Source of the DNA: Chloroflexi bacterium AL-N1
GTDB lineage: Bacteria > Chloroflexota > Chloroflexia > Chloroflexales > Roseiflexaceae
Reading direction: 5' to 3'
DNA length: 64,000 bases
Assembly (NCBI GenBank): GCA_013122435.1
Contig: WYDT01000017.1
Coordinates: 62,001-126,000, forward strand
Shown: in pieces, positions 9,378-18,617 of the stretch
Layout: the number at the start of each line of letters is the position of its first letter
How positions within the stretch are numbered: the stretch's first letter is position 1
Notes under the pieces: model-generated
What the model saw: the letters and a program-made list of their open reading frames with translations, nothing else
Database searches by the model: none
What the model was told of the DNA's origin: nothing
Made by a program: the position numbers and the translations under genes

Positions 9378-10304
9378 TTATGACAGAAGCTTCTGGAGTG
9401 CTGGTTCAAGAGTTGGATATGTAAACTGGTAGCCATGCTCCTGCGCTTTGTGTGGCAGCACGCGCTGTCCATGAATAAGTAAAGCATCAGCCATCTCGCC
9501 AAACAACAACTGCAATCCAAACCCTGGAATAGGCAGCCACGATGGACGCCCCATCACATGCGCGAGTGTAGCAGAGAAGTCACGATTGGTTTGTGGCGTT
9601 GGCGCGGTGGCGTTGATCGGTCCATGCACACGCTCATCCTCCAACGCCAACATGATAATCCCCACCTGATCGACCAGGTGAATCCACGAAAGCCACTGTT
9701 TCCCGGGCAAGACCGGACCACCCACAAACATCTTGAAGGGCAATAATAACTGCGAAAGGGCACCTTCAGCTTTGTCAAGCACAATACCGGTGCGTACCAT
9801 TGATGTGCGGATACCGATCTGCTCTGCGGCGGCGGCTTCACGCTCCCAATCCATACAGAGTTGTGCCAAAAAGTCCTTCCCTGGTGCTGCGTCTTCATCC
9901 AGTGGTGTATCATCACACCAGCCGTAGTAGCCCACCGCAGATCCGCTTACAAATACCTTTGGCTTTGTCTGGGCCTGCTCCATGGCTTTGACCAACCCAC
10001 GTGTTGCCACAATCCGGCTGTCGTACAATTCACGTTTGTATGTCTCGTTCCAGCGCTGTCCCGCAATCGATGCCCCCGCCAGACTAATCACGGCATACGC
10101 ACCATCGATAGCTGCTGCCCATTCGCCTGTCTCAGCCACTTGCCATGCGACATATTCCGCTGCTTCCGGCACAGCCTGTCGTGCTTTATCGGGGCTGCGT
10201 GAAAAAACCATCACAGCATAGCCACGCTCGTGGAGTTTTTTGCAGAGGGCTCGACCGATCAATCCGGTTGCGCCGGTTACAACCACACGTCTTTGGTCAG
10301 ACAT
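9378..10304 (-). CDS. TIGR01777-type NAD(P)-dependent epimerase (SDR39U1/YfcH family)
   Basis: A 308-residue atypical short-chain dehydrogenase. The Rossmann glycine motif GATGLIG is at residues 11-17, followed by a conserved SLAGASIAGQRW and SGSAVGYYGWCDDTPLDED block, then PVLPGKQWLSWIHLVDQVG, all hallmarks of the YfcH/SDR39U1 family. A short C-terminal domain (DUF1731-like, GRPSWLPIPGFGLQLLFGEMADALL) ends the protein. Substrates of the family are unknown. The ribosome site is weak. The gene lies 54 bases beyond the lipoprotein gene and may share its transcript. Confidence 0.9.
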   Translation of the reverse strand: MSDQRRVVVTGATGLIGRALCKKLHERGYAVMVFSRSPDKARQAVPEAAEYVAWQVAETGEWAAAIDGAYAVISLAGASIAGQRWNETYKRELYDSRIVATRGLVKAMEQAQTKPKVFVSGSAVGYYGWCDDTPLDEDAAPGKDFLAQLCMDWEREAAAAEQIGIRTSMVRTGIVLDKAEGALSQLLLPFKMFVGGPVLPGKQWLSWIHLVDQVGIIMLALEDERVHGPINATAPTPQTNRDFSATLAHVMGRPSWLPIPGFGLQLLFGEMADALLIHGQRVLPHKAQEHGYQFTYPTLEPALQKLLS

Positions 10305-10358
10305 AAATAGTATGCTTCTTTCTGGTAATACGGTAATGTGTACTATTGCTTATTACGT

Positions 10359-11591
10359 CTACGAGCCATAGCGCTCAACGACCCAATTCTGCCAATCGTA
10401 TTCAAACGTTGCATAATCTACGCCAAATGACTCCTGCAACGCTGCATCAAAGTCGTGTTTTGGTTCATAGGCTTCAACCATCTCCCAAAAGCCATCAAGT
10501 CCACCATATGTTTCGGTAATATAGACCACCAAAGAGTAGGCCAAGGCATAATCAACCCCATTTTCATCCTCTAATCCGAGATTCATGTGTTCCAGATCTT
10601 GCTTGCCATATGCTCTTGTAGTGTCAACAATTGGAATAAAGAGATCTTCATCCGCCACATCCTGCAACACATCATCATAGCGTGCTTCAGCAATATACTC
10701 GGCTAATCCTTCGGACATCCATGGATTCATATCCGATAAAGATCTGAAAGATCGTGTAGTTACAAAGTGGACATATTCATGGGTTATGACGTGTTGTAGC
10801 GAGTCTTCCCAGCCTCCAGCAGGATCGTAGAGACCAAAACCGAAGGAGTATGGCGCATGAACTACCATATAATCAGTTCCGAAGTCTGAATTTTGAGGGG
10901 AATAGTATCCTTTTCTGGTTCCTGCATCAGTAAACAACGGAAACCCGGTAACAAGACGAATGTGTACGATTATTTTTTCATCTGGTACTCGACCCAACCG
11001 ATCACCAACAACATGACGTGCCTCCTCCATTATATCTATCAGTGTTTCATTTGTAATGTCGGACCAGGCATAGCGATTAAATGTAAAATGCTCATGCTCA
11101 ATGATTTCACGTTCACCAAGGAGATCTTCCTCTGGTTCAGAAAACAACCACTCGCCTTCAACTTCACGAAATAACCAGTCTGCCGCTGAACCTGTTTCTA
11201 TAGTAATATGTGCCTGAACAAAACCATGCTCACGCAATGTCACACTGTGAACGGTGTGTTCAAAAACATAGTCTTTATCGAAGACCTCTATATAATCTTC
11301 AAACGTATCGAGAAATTCACGTCTTAAGGGGCCACTGTCAGGAGCAACAAGTTGCTCTGCTAAGTCGGTGTTACTTTCGTTGAGGGCTTGTGTGTAGCGA
11401 TCCAGTGTCTCCTGAATGCCCGCCTTAATTGCCGCAGGGTTGTCCTTTTCTGTTGGTTGTGCTACCGTGGTTGGGTTTATTGCGTCGAACAGTGTTGGGG
11501 GTGCTTCATTGCGCTGGGGAGGTGTACATGCCGTGACTAAACTACTGAACACCATCACTACACATATAGTGTGCCATACATCCTTGTACAT
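10359..11591 (-). CDS. Lipoprotein zinc metallopeptidase (gluzincin-like)
   Basis: A 410-residue exported lipoprotein. The signal peptide ends in lipobox LVTAC with Cys22 as lipidation site. A Pro/Thr-rich spacer and an NTF2-like region (about 50-150, IKAGIQETLDRYTQALNESN...) precede a metallopeptidase domain with His271-Glu-Tyr-Val-His275 and a downstream SEG glutamate, near 294, as likely third ligand. This arrangement fits Peptidase_MA-like gluzincins of unknown substrate. The protein should sit on the outer face of the cytoplasmic membrane. AAGGAGAG precedes the ATG. Confidence 0.85.
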   Translation of the reverse strand: MYKDVWHTICVVMVFSSLVTACTPPQRNEAPPTLFDAINPTTVAQPTEKDNPAAIKAGIQETLDRYTQALNESNTDLAEQLVAPDSGPLRREFLDTFEDYIEVFDKDYVFEHTVHSVTLREHGFVQAHITIETGSAADWLFREVEGEWLFSEPEEDLLGEREIIEHEHFTFNRYAWSDITNETLIDIMEEARHVVGDRLGRVPDEKIIVHIRLVTGFPLFTDAGTRKGYYSPQNSDFGTDYMVVHAPYSFGFGLYDPAGGWEDSLQHVITHEYVHFVTTRSFRSLSDMNPWMSEGLAEYIAEARYDDVLQDVADEDLFIPIVDTTRAYGKQDLEHMNLGLEDENGVDYALAYSLVVYITETYGGLDGFWEMVEAYEPKHDFDAALQESFGVDYATFEYDWQNWVVERYGS

Positions 11592-12017
11592 AGAGTCTCT
11601 CCTTCTTATACAACAATTGTGTCAAAGTGTAAATCATTATGGTAATATCTCAACAAAATTGTCAAGCGACCCTCAACACAATAACGATCATAGATGTTTA
11701 CGGTGATGTGAAGTAGAGAGGCTTTTTCGTGAAATATGTTTTGCCATACCAAGAACTGTGCTACCTTATACATGGCGGGTTGTATGCGATATACTCTCGT
11801 TTTATCATCAAAGTGATACATTCACAATTTGACGTGACCTACGCGACTATGCTAGCATTCCTCAGCGTTAGATTGTTCGTACTTTAGTGGTATGAAATAT
11901 TATAGCTGTCATAAATAAAGATACTTTATCAAGCCATCATCAAATTACTGTTTTTATAAACCTCTTATAAACTTAATCCATTCTTTCTATCAACCACGAT
12001 CTGCAAGGAGACTCTTT
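11592..12017. other. 426-base A+T-rich intergenic region with divergent promoters
   Basis: The interval separates the leftward lipoprotein gene and the rightward amidase gene. It is clearly richer in A+T than its flanks. A possible amidase promoter is TTGTTC (11873-11878) and TATTAT (11898-11903) with a long 19-base spacer. No coding sequence is convincing; an 11606-11821 minus-strand frame has no ribosome site or domain. Confidence 0.5.
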
Positions 12018-13967
12018 ATGCCAGACTTCCCAACTCAAGGTACTCCTCCATTCATCAATCGTGCGCTCTCCGTTGCTGAATGGCTTGATTATGTTAAATC
12101 CTATGATTTTGGCCCTGTTGTTCCATCCCGCATAGTTCTACATCACACCTACATCCCTACGGTGGCCCAGTGGCGTGGTTTGACAACCTTACGTGGCATC
12201 CAAAAATTCTATGCTGGAAAGGGATGGCAATCTGGCCCACATATGTTTATTGGCCCAGACGCCATCTGGCTTGCAACACCCATGAGAGACGTGGGTATTC
12301 ACGCAGGTACCGGGAACTCTGGCCGTATCAATGGTCGATTCTGGTATTCCATCGGCGTAGAAATGGTCGGATATTACGATAAAGAGCGTCCCAGTGGTGC
12401 CATTTGGGAGCAGACCAAAGCCGTGCTTGGTAGTCTCTCGCGTCATCTTGGCATTGCCCCACGACAGCTTATTTCATTCCATCGTGATTATACCAACCAG
12501 AAGAGTTGCCCGGGCTGGGCGGTTACTAAAGATTGGGTATATGGCGAGGTCGAAGCCTGGTTGCGTGGGCGGCAACCACCACCGCCACCACCGAAGGGGT
12601 CAATCGGTACCCCGACGCCCGACAACGAACAATTGGTTGAACTGCTCAAACAGGCCAGCTACAGCCATCGCAGTCAGGGCTACAACAGTGGCTGGGCATT
12701 TCACGAGTATGCTGTCAAACATAAACTTGGCTCCCCTATCGGAAAAAGTGCCCGTATTCAAGTCGCTGGGAAGAGCTATGCCTATCAGCCATTTGCGCGC
12801 GACACATTGTACAATGAAATTCCGCACTGGGGTGACGTACGATTACTCTCGGAATTCCTTGGTGGCAGCATTCCTCCTGGTGGGTTAGGCCGTACCTTGC
12901 TCGATGCCACCTACCAGGCTGGTGGGGCTAGGTTTCACGCCGAGTGGGCTTTCCATCAGTACGCTGTTGCCAGTAAGCTCGGCCCCCCCATAGGCGGCAG
13001 CCAAAAGATTACAGTTGATGGTATACAATATAGCTTCCAGGTTTTTGCGTTAGATACCATTTACAATGTGATTCCAAAATGGACTGAGATTCAGCGCGTG
13101 AGCCGTTTGGCGAACACAACTAATCGTGCTCAGGTAAGACTGCGCGATACGTTACTTGCACACACCTATCGGCGTATGAATGCAACCTACCACTCAGGAT
13201 GGGCCTTCCATCAATTGGCACGTAAGTGGAATGTAGGTGCACCATTGTCTGGCTCATATCGTATTTCGTCGGGAAATACCCAGTACGCTTTGCAAGTCTA
13301 TGCTACCGATACACTCTACAATGTGGTGCCGAATTGGAGCGATGTACGCCGTCTGAGTGAGCTAACAGGACCTAAGGGCGCTGTTTTATCGACGGCCTCA
13401 GCATCTTCTTCGATCACGACAGCCCTGTTGTCGGCTGACACACAATTTGCACCAACGCCAACTCGGTTTGAGATTATGCAGTATATCAACCCTGAAATCA
13501 CGCCGACTGCTTACAGTCAGCGTAGTGGCTCAAAAATCTCGCTGATCGTGTTGCATGGTAATACTCAGCCAGCGGAAACAGCGCTTCACGAAATGACGCG
13601 GCCAGGGGCCAGATCGATGTCCCACTACTATGTCTCAAATACCGGGGATATTCACCAGCTTGTTGATGACCAATTTGCAGCATGGCATGCCGGTCTGTCT
13701 CACTGGGAAGGACGCTTTCAGAACATCAATCGAATCGGTCTCGGTATCACTGTTGAATGGCCTGGTAGCTCGACTAACGATACACAGCGCGAGGCATTAG
13801 CCTGGTTGGTAAATACCCTACGAGCGCAGTATAATTTACCAATTGAGGCGGTGAAACGCTGGAGTCATATCAATCCACGTCGTAATGATGGATTGACAAC
13901 CTTTCCGTGGATGTCGTTCACTGAACAACTCACTGCCAATGATCTTGTCACACTTGAAGACAGATAA
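12018..13967 (+). CDS. Two-headed N-acetylmuramoyl-L-alanine amidase with three internal repeats
   Basis: A 649-residue protein with AAGGAG before the ATG. Residues about 35-190 form an amidase_2/PGRP-like zinc amidase (VLHHTYIP, GVEMVGYYD, HRDYTNQKSCPGWAV supplying His/His/Cys ligands). After a PPPPPPKG linker come three copies of a roughly 70-residue module (about 207-280, 295-365, 377-450), each with a WAFHxxA, an alternating aromatic/polar core, DT(L/I)YN and a (N/H/K)W(G/T/S)(D/E)(V/I) end. Residues about 478-640 are a second amidase-like domain (LIVLHGN, MSHYYVS, HINPRRNDG) where Asp may replace the Cys ligand. No signal peptide is visible. The CHAT gene follows after 53 bases, so the two are probably co-expressed. 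Confidence 0.88.
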   Translation: MPDFPTQGTPPFINRALSVAEWLDYVKSYDFGPVVPSRIVLHHTYIPTVAQWRGLTTLRGIQKFYAGKGWQSGPHMFIGPDAIWLATPMRDVGIHAGTGNSGRINGRFWYSIGVEMVGYYDKERPSGAIWEQTKAVLGSLSRHLGIAPRQLISFHRDYTNQKSCPGWAVTKDWVYGEVEAWLRGRQPPPPPPKGSIGTPTPDNEQLVELLKQASYSHRSQGYNSGWAFHEYAVKHKLGSPIGKSARIQVAGKSYAYQPFARDTLYNEIPHWGDVRLLSEFLGGSIPPGGLGRTLLDATYQAGGARFHAEWAFHQYAVASKLGPPIGGSQKITVDGIQYSFQVFALDTIYNVIPKWTEIQRVSRLANTTNRAQVRLRDTLLAHTYRRMNATYHSGWAFHQLARKWNVGAPLSGSYRISSGNTQYALQVYATDTLYNVVPNWSDVRRLSELTGPKGAVLSTASASSSITTALLSADTQFAPTPTRFEIMQYINPEITPTAYSQRSGSKISLIVLHGNTQPAETALHEMTRPGARSMSHYYVSNTGDIHQLVDDQFAAWHAGLSHWEGRFQNINRIGLGITVEWPGSSTNDTQREALAWLVNTLRAQYNLPIEAVKRWSHINPRRNDGLTTFPWMSFTEQLTANDLVTLEDR

Positions 13968-14020
13968 ACAAGGGTAGCATACGTTTATATCTGTAGATGT
14001 TTGATATCTATGGAGGGTTT

Positions 14021-16141
14021 ATGCCGATACCAACAGAAGATATTCGCCGTAACTTTGTCATTGCACAGATGGATGAAACAGTTGGGCAAGTACTTGCACG
14101 GTTGCCCAATACTTCTTCCCGCCGCCTCACATCTGTCATTATTCCTCAACCCGACGGACGCTATATCATCATTCAAGCGTGGATCGAAATTGAACAAATA
14201 GCACGCGATAATGGGGGCGATATCCGTAGCCTGCCTCTCAATGTGCTCTCGGGCCTGCCTGAACCATCCATTGGTATTGACCAGAGTACTGGTAAACAAG
14301 AGGCACGCGAATTTCGTGACCAACAACCCAACAAATGCGTAGTAGTCCTTGATCAGAGCAGCATTGTCGGATTATATGGCATTTATACATGGAGTTACAA
14401 TGATCTTCCTGGCGATCCGTTTGGCGTTCCTGCAACTGGTACACTTGGACCGGGCGGGGAAGAGGCATCAGCACCCCCTCCTGATGATAATCGTGTTATC
14501 AATACCTGGCTGGCCGATCACCCCAAAGCGCAACCGCTCGTTATGCAGCAGCCCTACGAACTATTCTTTAACGTAGATGCGCCTCGCGACGATGCGATTG
14601 TTACCGTACCGGGAGTTGCCGATCTGGTGCGCGATCTCCACGCAGATCAAGAAACGATTGATGTGCTGGTTGTGCTCGTGACCAGTGACTTTGCCATCCG
14701 AGGCGACGCACAACAGACCATGAGTGTTCCACGTGCCATCAAATCGTCCAACAAAGTCATGTTTACGATTGTTCCTGAAAAGGAAGGCAGTGGTGAGATT
14801 AATGCAGTCTTCTTTGCCAAAGGACGAGTCTTTCAACAAACCACCATCACACTGCAAGTGGGTGAGCTACAACCAGAAGCTACTGCAGTCACTGGACGGA
14901 GTAGTGGCCTGACCGTCGCGAGTGCCCTCCGACAAAACGAGCGCCTCCATGAGATTGCTCTGACGATCATCAAACGTGAAGGTGGCTACGAAGTCATCGC
15001 GCAGAGTGGTGGGTTTATCAAAGCCATACTCAACGTGAGTGAGGCACAAATTGCCGATCAGATCGCCTATGCACGTGAAGAAATAAAAAAAATTGTTTAC
15101 ACGGTGGACAACAATCGTTATGTGTATCAAGAGGTCGATACACAGATACCTATGCACATACACCAGGAAGCTTTGAAAGCACTCGCTGGAGTGGGCTTTG
15201 ATCTTTACGAGGGTCTGTTTTACGCACCTGGCAATGGCCCCGATGCGCGTGCAATGGGGGATCTGCTGCGCCAGCGTTCGCAGCAGAGTCGTCTCCATAT
15301 TCAGATCATCGCCGAACGATTTATTTTTCCGTGGGCACTGCTCTACGACCGTTGCCCTTTGGATATTAATGCAGTTGATCCGGAAGGCTTCTGGGGGTTC
15401 AAACACATTGTTGAGCACACGCCACAGTTTAGTGTTGGGACACCCACAAATTTTGTGCCTGAAATTACGGTTGATGACACACTCGCATTTGGGTTTGTCC
15501 TGAACACGACTATCGATGCCGAATTAGCCAATAAAGGTTTTGATACTCAGGTAGTGCAACCACAACGCGATTTTCTTCGTACGCTACCAGGTGTGGCTGT
15601 GAGCGAGTATCCCAATAGCACAGACTTGTATAGCTTGCTCAAAAATCCAGACACACCTGAGCAGGTATTGTATTTTTACTGCCATGCCGAGAGCAGCCTG
15701 CCAGGAGTGCCCGGTGGTGTTGATTGTTCCAAGGTGTATCTGTCCGATGCCGCCGTCAATCTGCGCGATCTCAAGCGCAATGCGCCGCAGAGTGGGCCAC
15801 CGCTCAAGAGCGCGCCACTGGTATTCCTCAACGCCTGCGAAAGTGCGGAACTCAGCCCTTACCTTTACGATGGCCTGGTGCCCTATCTCATTAATCGGGG
15901 TATCCGTGGTGTGCTAGGTACCGAGGTCGATACCCCGGCGCTCTTCGCCGCCGAGTTTGCACAGACATTACTAGAGCGTTTTGTCGCCGGTGATGCACCA
16001 CTTGGCGAAGTCTTGCTGGAGTTGCGCCGACACTACCTCTTTGACAAGAACAACGTAATGGGACTGGTGTATGCACTTCATAGCAGCGGTGATGTCGTTG
16101 TTCGGCGCACAAATGGTCGAGGAAACACCAACGAAGCGTAG
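14021..16141 (+). CDS. CHAT-domain (caspase-like) protein
   Basis: A 706-residue protein; the ATG at 14021 follows GGAGGG at ideal spacing, whereas the frame-opening ATG at 13997 does not. The first 110 residues resemble a CBS-like regulatory module (MDETVGQVLARLP, PDGRYIIIQAWIEIEQIA). A beta-rich segment spans about 170-290, then a mixed region to about 410. The C-terminal CHAT domain has catalytic His555 in FYCHAES and Cys606 in FLNACES. CHAT proteases cleave partner proteins in several bacterial defence and cell-death systems. No signal peptide or membrane segment is visible. Its likely partner is the amidase immediately upstream. The target is unknown. Confidence 0.86.
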   Translation: MPIPTEDIRRNFVIAQMDETVGQVLARLPNTSSRRLTSVIIPQPDGRYIIIQAWIEIEQIARDNGGDIRSLPLNVLSGLPEPSIGIDQSTGKQEAREFRDQQPNKCVVVLDQSSIVGLYGIYTWSYNDLPGDPFGVPATGTLGPGGEEASAPPPDDNRVINTWLADHPKAQPLVMQQPYELFFNVDAPRDDAIVTVPGVADLVRDLHADQETIDVLVVLVTSDFAIRGDAQQTMSVPRAIKSSNKVMFTIVPEKEGSGEINAVFFAKGRVFQQTTITLQVGELQPEATAVTGRSSGLTVASALRQNERLHEIALTIIKREGGYEVIAQSGGFIKAILNVSEAQIADQIAYAREEIKKIVYTVDNNRYVYQEVDTQIPMHIHQEALKALAGVGFDLYEGLFYAPGNGPDARAMGDLLRQRSQQSRLHIQIIAERFIFPWALLYDRCPLDINAVDPEGFWGFKHIVEHTPQFSVGTPTNFVPEITVDDTLAFGFVLNTTIDAELANKGFDTQVVQPQRDFLRTLPGVAVSEYPNSTDLYSLLKNPDTPEQVLYFYCHAESSLPGVPGGVDCSKVYLSDAAVNLRDLKRNAPQSGPPLKSAPLVFLNACESAELSPYLYDGLVPYLINRGIRGVLGTEVDTPALFAAEFAQTLLERFVAGDAPLGEVLLELRRHYLFDKNNVMGLVYALHSSGDVVVRRTNGRGNTNEA

Positions 16142-16227
16142 CACCAGAACAAAGACGATACCACACCTCATCGTCGGTTGACCATCGGCGATGAATGATT
16201 CTGAGAGCTAGTTGGCTATATATCACG

Positions 16228-16233
16228 TATAAT
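16228..16233 (+). promoter_or_regulatory. -10 element (TATAAT) ahead of the truncated haemoglobin gene
   Basis: A perfect TATAAT lies 42 bases before the haemoglobin ATG. No recognisable -35 is at the expected distance. A short hairpin (about 16169-16193, 8-bp stem with one G-U) lies between the CHAT stop and this element, consistent with a transcription boundary. Confidence 0.38.
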
Positions 16234-16275
16234 GAGGTGTATGAATAGCCTGTACACTTCAAGCAGAAGGACATT

Positions 16276-16683
16276 ATGACAGATCGACAGACACTCTATG
16301 ATATAGTTGGTGGTGATGAGCCATTTCGTCGATTAGTAGAAGCGTTTTATGTGCGAGTAGAGCAAGAACCGCTCCTTCGACCCATGTATCCTGATAATCT
16401 TGAGGAGAGCAAAGAGCACTTGTTTCTCTTCATTACACAGTATTTTGGTAGTCCTCCGCGATACCAGGAGTTGCGTGGCCATCCCCGTCTGCGTATGCGC
16501 CATGCGCCATTCTCCATCGGGCAGGCCGAACGCAATGTGTGGCTTACCCACATGCTTGCGGCAGTTGATGATGCCGGTTTCGCGGAACCAGCAAGGAGTA
16601 TGATGCACGAGTATTTCGAACGGGCAGCAACTTTTTTAATCAACCGTAATGACCATCCCAACTCTATCGAACTACAGGGATAA
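16276..16683 (+). CDS. glbO: Group II truncated haemoglobin (trHbO-like)
   Basis: A 135-residue 2-on-2 globin. The block GHPRLRMRHAPF places proximal haem ligand His76, and Trp89 (NVWLTHM) is the group II Trp G8. The early YDIVGG and FY...R.YPDNLEE...LF..QYFGGPP-like spacing match trHbO. These proteins bind O2 and react with NO or peroxide; a role in oxygen delivery or nitrosative stress is known for the family, not shown here. AGAAGGA precedes the ATG. It is convergent with nuoE, and its TAA overlaps the shared terminator. Confidence 0.93.
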   Translation: MTDRQTLYDIVGGDEPFRRLVEAFYVRVEQEPLLRPMYPDNLEESKEHLFLFITQYFGSPPRYQELRGHPRLRMRHAPFSIGQAERNVWLTHMLAAVDDAGFAEPARSMMHEYFERAATFLINRNDHPNSIELQG

Positions 16684-16715
16684 AAAAGCGGGACACTTAC
16701 TCGAATGACCCGCTT
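16682..16715 (-). terminator. Intrinsic terminator of the nuo operon
   Basis: AAGCGGG (16686-16692) and CCCGCTT (16709-16715) form a 7-bp G+C-rich stem with a 16-base loop. Read leftward, the stem is followed by a run of six T (complement of 16682-16687), a classic Rho-independent terminator 24 bases after nuoE. Read rightward it has a 5' A-run and would terminate less well. Confidence 0.8.
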
Positions 16716-16738
16716 GAAGACAACCTCTTTGCGATTGA

Positions 16739-17260
16739 CTATCGTTCAGCCAAACGACCAGAGATACTGATCTTTTCTCCAGATTCAATACGCTGACGCA
16801 AATCGGCAATAAGCGCATCGATCTTCTCACTTGTCACCTGGTAGTGATATTCGAGATTGGCCTGGAGCAAGGGGGCTTTGTCACAGGCAGCCAGGCACTT
16901 AACCCGCTCCAAAGTAAACATGCGATCCTCAGTTGTCTGGTTAACTTGAATGCCCAGTTTCTGCTCGAGATCGCTTATCAATTGTTCAGCACCAGTAAAG
17001 CAACACGGAACATCATCGCATACCTGGAGAATCCATTGCCCTACAGGTCGATCATAAAAGAGGGTGTAGAAACCAACGACTTCAAACACATCAGTTGCGG
17101 GTAAATCAAGAATGTCAGCAACCTCACGCACTGCCTCGTCAGAAAGATAGCCATACGCATCTTGTGCAATGTAGAGAAGTGGCAGAACCGCACTACGTTT
17201 TTGTGCATAATTCGAAAGAATAGTAGCAATTTCGGAGGGGTATTTTTCTCGCAAAACCAT
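16739..17260 (-). CDS. nuoE: NADH-quinone oxidoreductase subunit E
   Basis: A 173-residue thioredoxin-fold subunit of the complex I NADH module, binding the 2Fe-2S cluster N1a. Ligands are visible as Cys-x4-Cys in CDDVPC and Cys-x3-Cys in KCLAACD. Before them is EVVGFYTLF, where most NuoE have an ATFYTMF-like sequence. AGGA precedes the ATG at 8 bases. It is the last gene of a five-gene run; nuoF and nuoG, its partners in the NADH module, are not here. Confidence 0.92.
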   Translation of the reverse strand: MVLREKYPSEIATILSNYAQKRSAVLPLLYIAQDAYGYLSDEAVREVADILDLPATDVFEVVGFYTLFYDRPVGQWILQVCDDVPCCFTGAEQLISDLEQKLGIQVNQTTEDRMFTLERVKCLAACDKAPLLQANLEYHYQVTSEKIDALIADLRQRIESGEKISISGRLAER

Positions 17261-17327
17261 AAGTATATCCTGCTAGTGTGCTTGTCAAAGATTTTTGTCG
17301 TTTTACAGCGCCTCAGTATGTTGCTTG

Positions 17328-18560
17328 CTAACGATCAACCTCACCCAGAATAGGATCGAGTGAAGCAATAAGGGCGACTAAGTCTGCAACTAGGTGTCCG
17401 TTGGCCATATGTGGCAGCGATTGTAGGTTGACAAAGGATGGGGCGCGGAAGTGAACCCGGTATGGCTTGGGGCCACCATCGCTCACAACATAGGTCCCCA
17501 GCTCACCACGTGGCGACTCAATAGCCGAATACGCATCACCCATTGGAGGCTTGAACCCTTCGGTCCACAATTTGAAATGATGAATTAACGACTCCATGCT
17601 GTGGGTAATCTCGCTTTTGGGTGGTGGTGAAATCTTACGGTCCGTGGTTGTATATGGTCCAGGTCCGAGTTTTTGTAGCCGCTCAAGCGCCTGGTGGCAA
17701 ATACGAAGACTCTGCCGCATCTCTTCCATGCGGACAAGATAACGATCATAGATATCGCCGTTCTTTGCAATCGGGATATCAAAATCGTAGGTATCATAAT
17801 CACAATAGGGCATGTCTTTGCGTAGATCCCAGTCGATGCCGGTTGCGCGTAAGCCAGGTCCGGACAAGCCATAAGAAACCGCCGATTCAGAGTCAATCGC
17901 GCCGATACCGACAGTTCGTTCGAGCCAGAGCGGGTTGTTGGTCAACAAGCGCTCATATTCATTAATCTTCCCTGGCATAATGTGTAAGAAAGCTGATACA
18001 GCATCGGGAAAATCGGCTGGTAGATCATATGCTAAACCACCTACGCGGAAGTAGCTCGTCATCATACGTGCGCCAGATACCAGCTCAAAGATATCGAGGA
18101 TCTGCTCACGCTCACGGAATCCATAGAGGAAAACGCTCATTGCAGCGAGGTCAAGAGCATGGGTTCCCAGCCATACAATGTGGCTACCGATACGAGTCAA
18201 CTCGGTAAGCAGGACTCGTGCGGTTACTGCGCGCGGTGGCACCGTACAGTTGAGCAAGGTCTCGACTGCCAAAACATAACTCAGGTTATTCGAGAGTGGC
18301 GCAAGGTAGTCAGTCCGGTCAGTCAAGACGACAGCCTGTTGGTATGTTTTATGCTCCATGGTCTTCTCGATGCCAGTATGGAGAAACCCAATGTCCGGTG
18401 CGACATTGACAACCGTCTCACCATCAAGTTCAACAATAAGACGCAACACGCCATGGGTGCTGGGATGATGTGGTCCCATGTTGAGCACCATCGTATCTTT
18501 GTCGCCTGCTAACGCTGGATCAGTAACCTCCCGCGGCGAAGGGACAGACAGAGAAGTCAT
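17328..18560 (-). CDS. nuoD: NADH-quinone oxidoreductase subunit D
   Basis: A 410-residue peripheral-arm subunit of complex I that helps form the quinone site. Conserved blocks include NMGPHHPSTHGVLRLIVELDGE, DIGFLHTGIEKTMEHKTYQQ, DRTDYLAPL and SPRGELGTYVVSDGG. The start at 18560 is ATG with GAGG upstream; a TTG two codons earlier is the alternative. The length is usual for a standalone NuoD, not a NuoCD fusion. The next gene, nuoE, is 67 bases downstream. Confidence 0.95.
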   Translation of the reverse strand: MTSLSVPSPREVTDPALAGDKDTMVLNMGPHHPSTHGVLRLIVELDGETVVNVAPDIGFLHTGIEKTMEHKTYQQAVVLTDRTDYLAPLSNNLSYVLAVETLLNCTVPPRAVTARVLLTELTRIGSHIVWLGTHALDLAAMSVFLYGFREREQILDIFELVSGARMMTSYFRVGGLAYDLPADFPDAVSAFLHIMPGKINEYERLLTNNPLWLERTVGIGAIDSESAVSYGLSGPGLRATGIDWDLRKDMPYCDYDTYDFDIPIAKNGDIYDRYLVRMEEMRQSLRICHQALERLQKLGPGPYTTTDRKISPPPKSEITHSMESLIHHFKLWTEGFKPPMGDAYSAIESPRGELGTYVVSDGGPKPYRVHFRAPSFVNLQSLPHMANGHLVADLVALIASLDPILGEVDR

Positions 18561-18617
18561 ATTCAAACCTCAATCTGGTATCATAACAGCAACATGTATC
18601 ATGCCAGATAATGTAGA

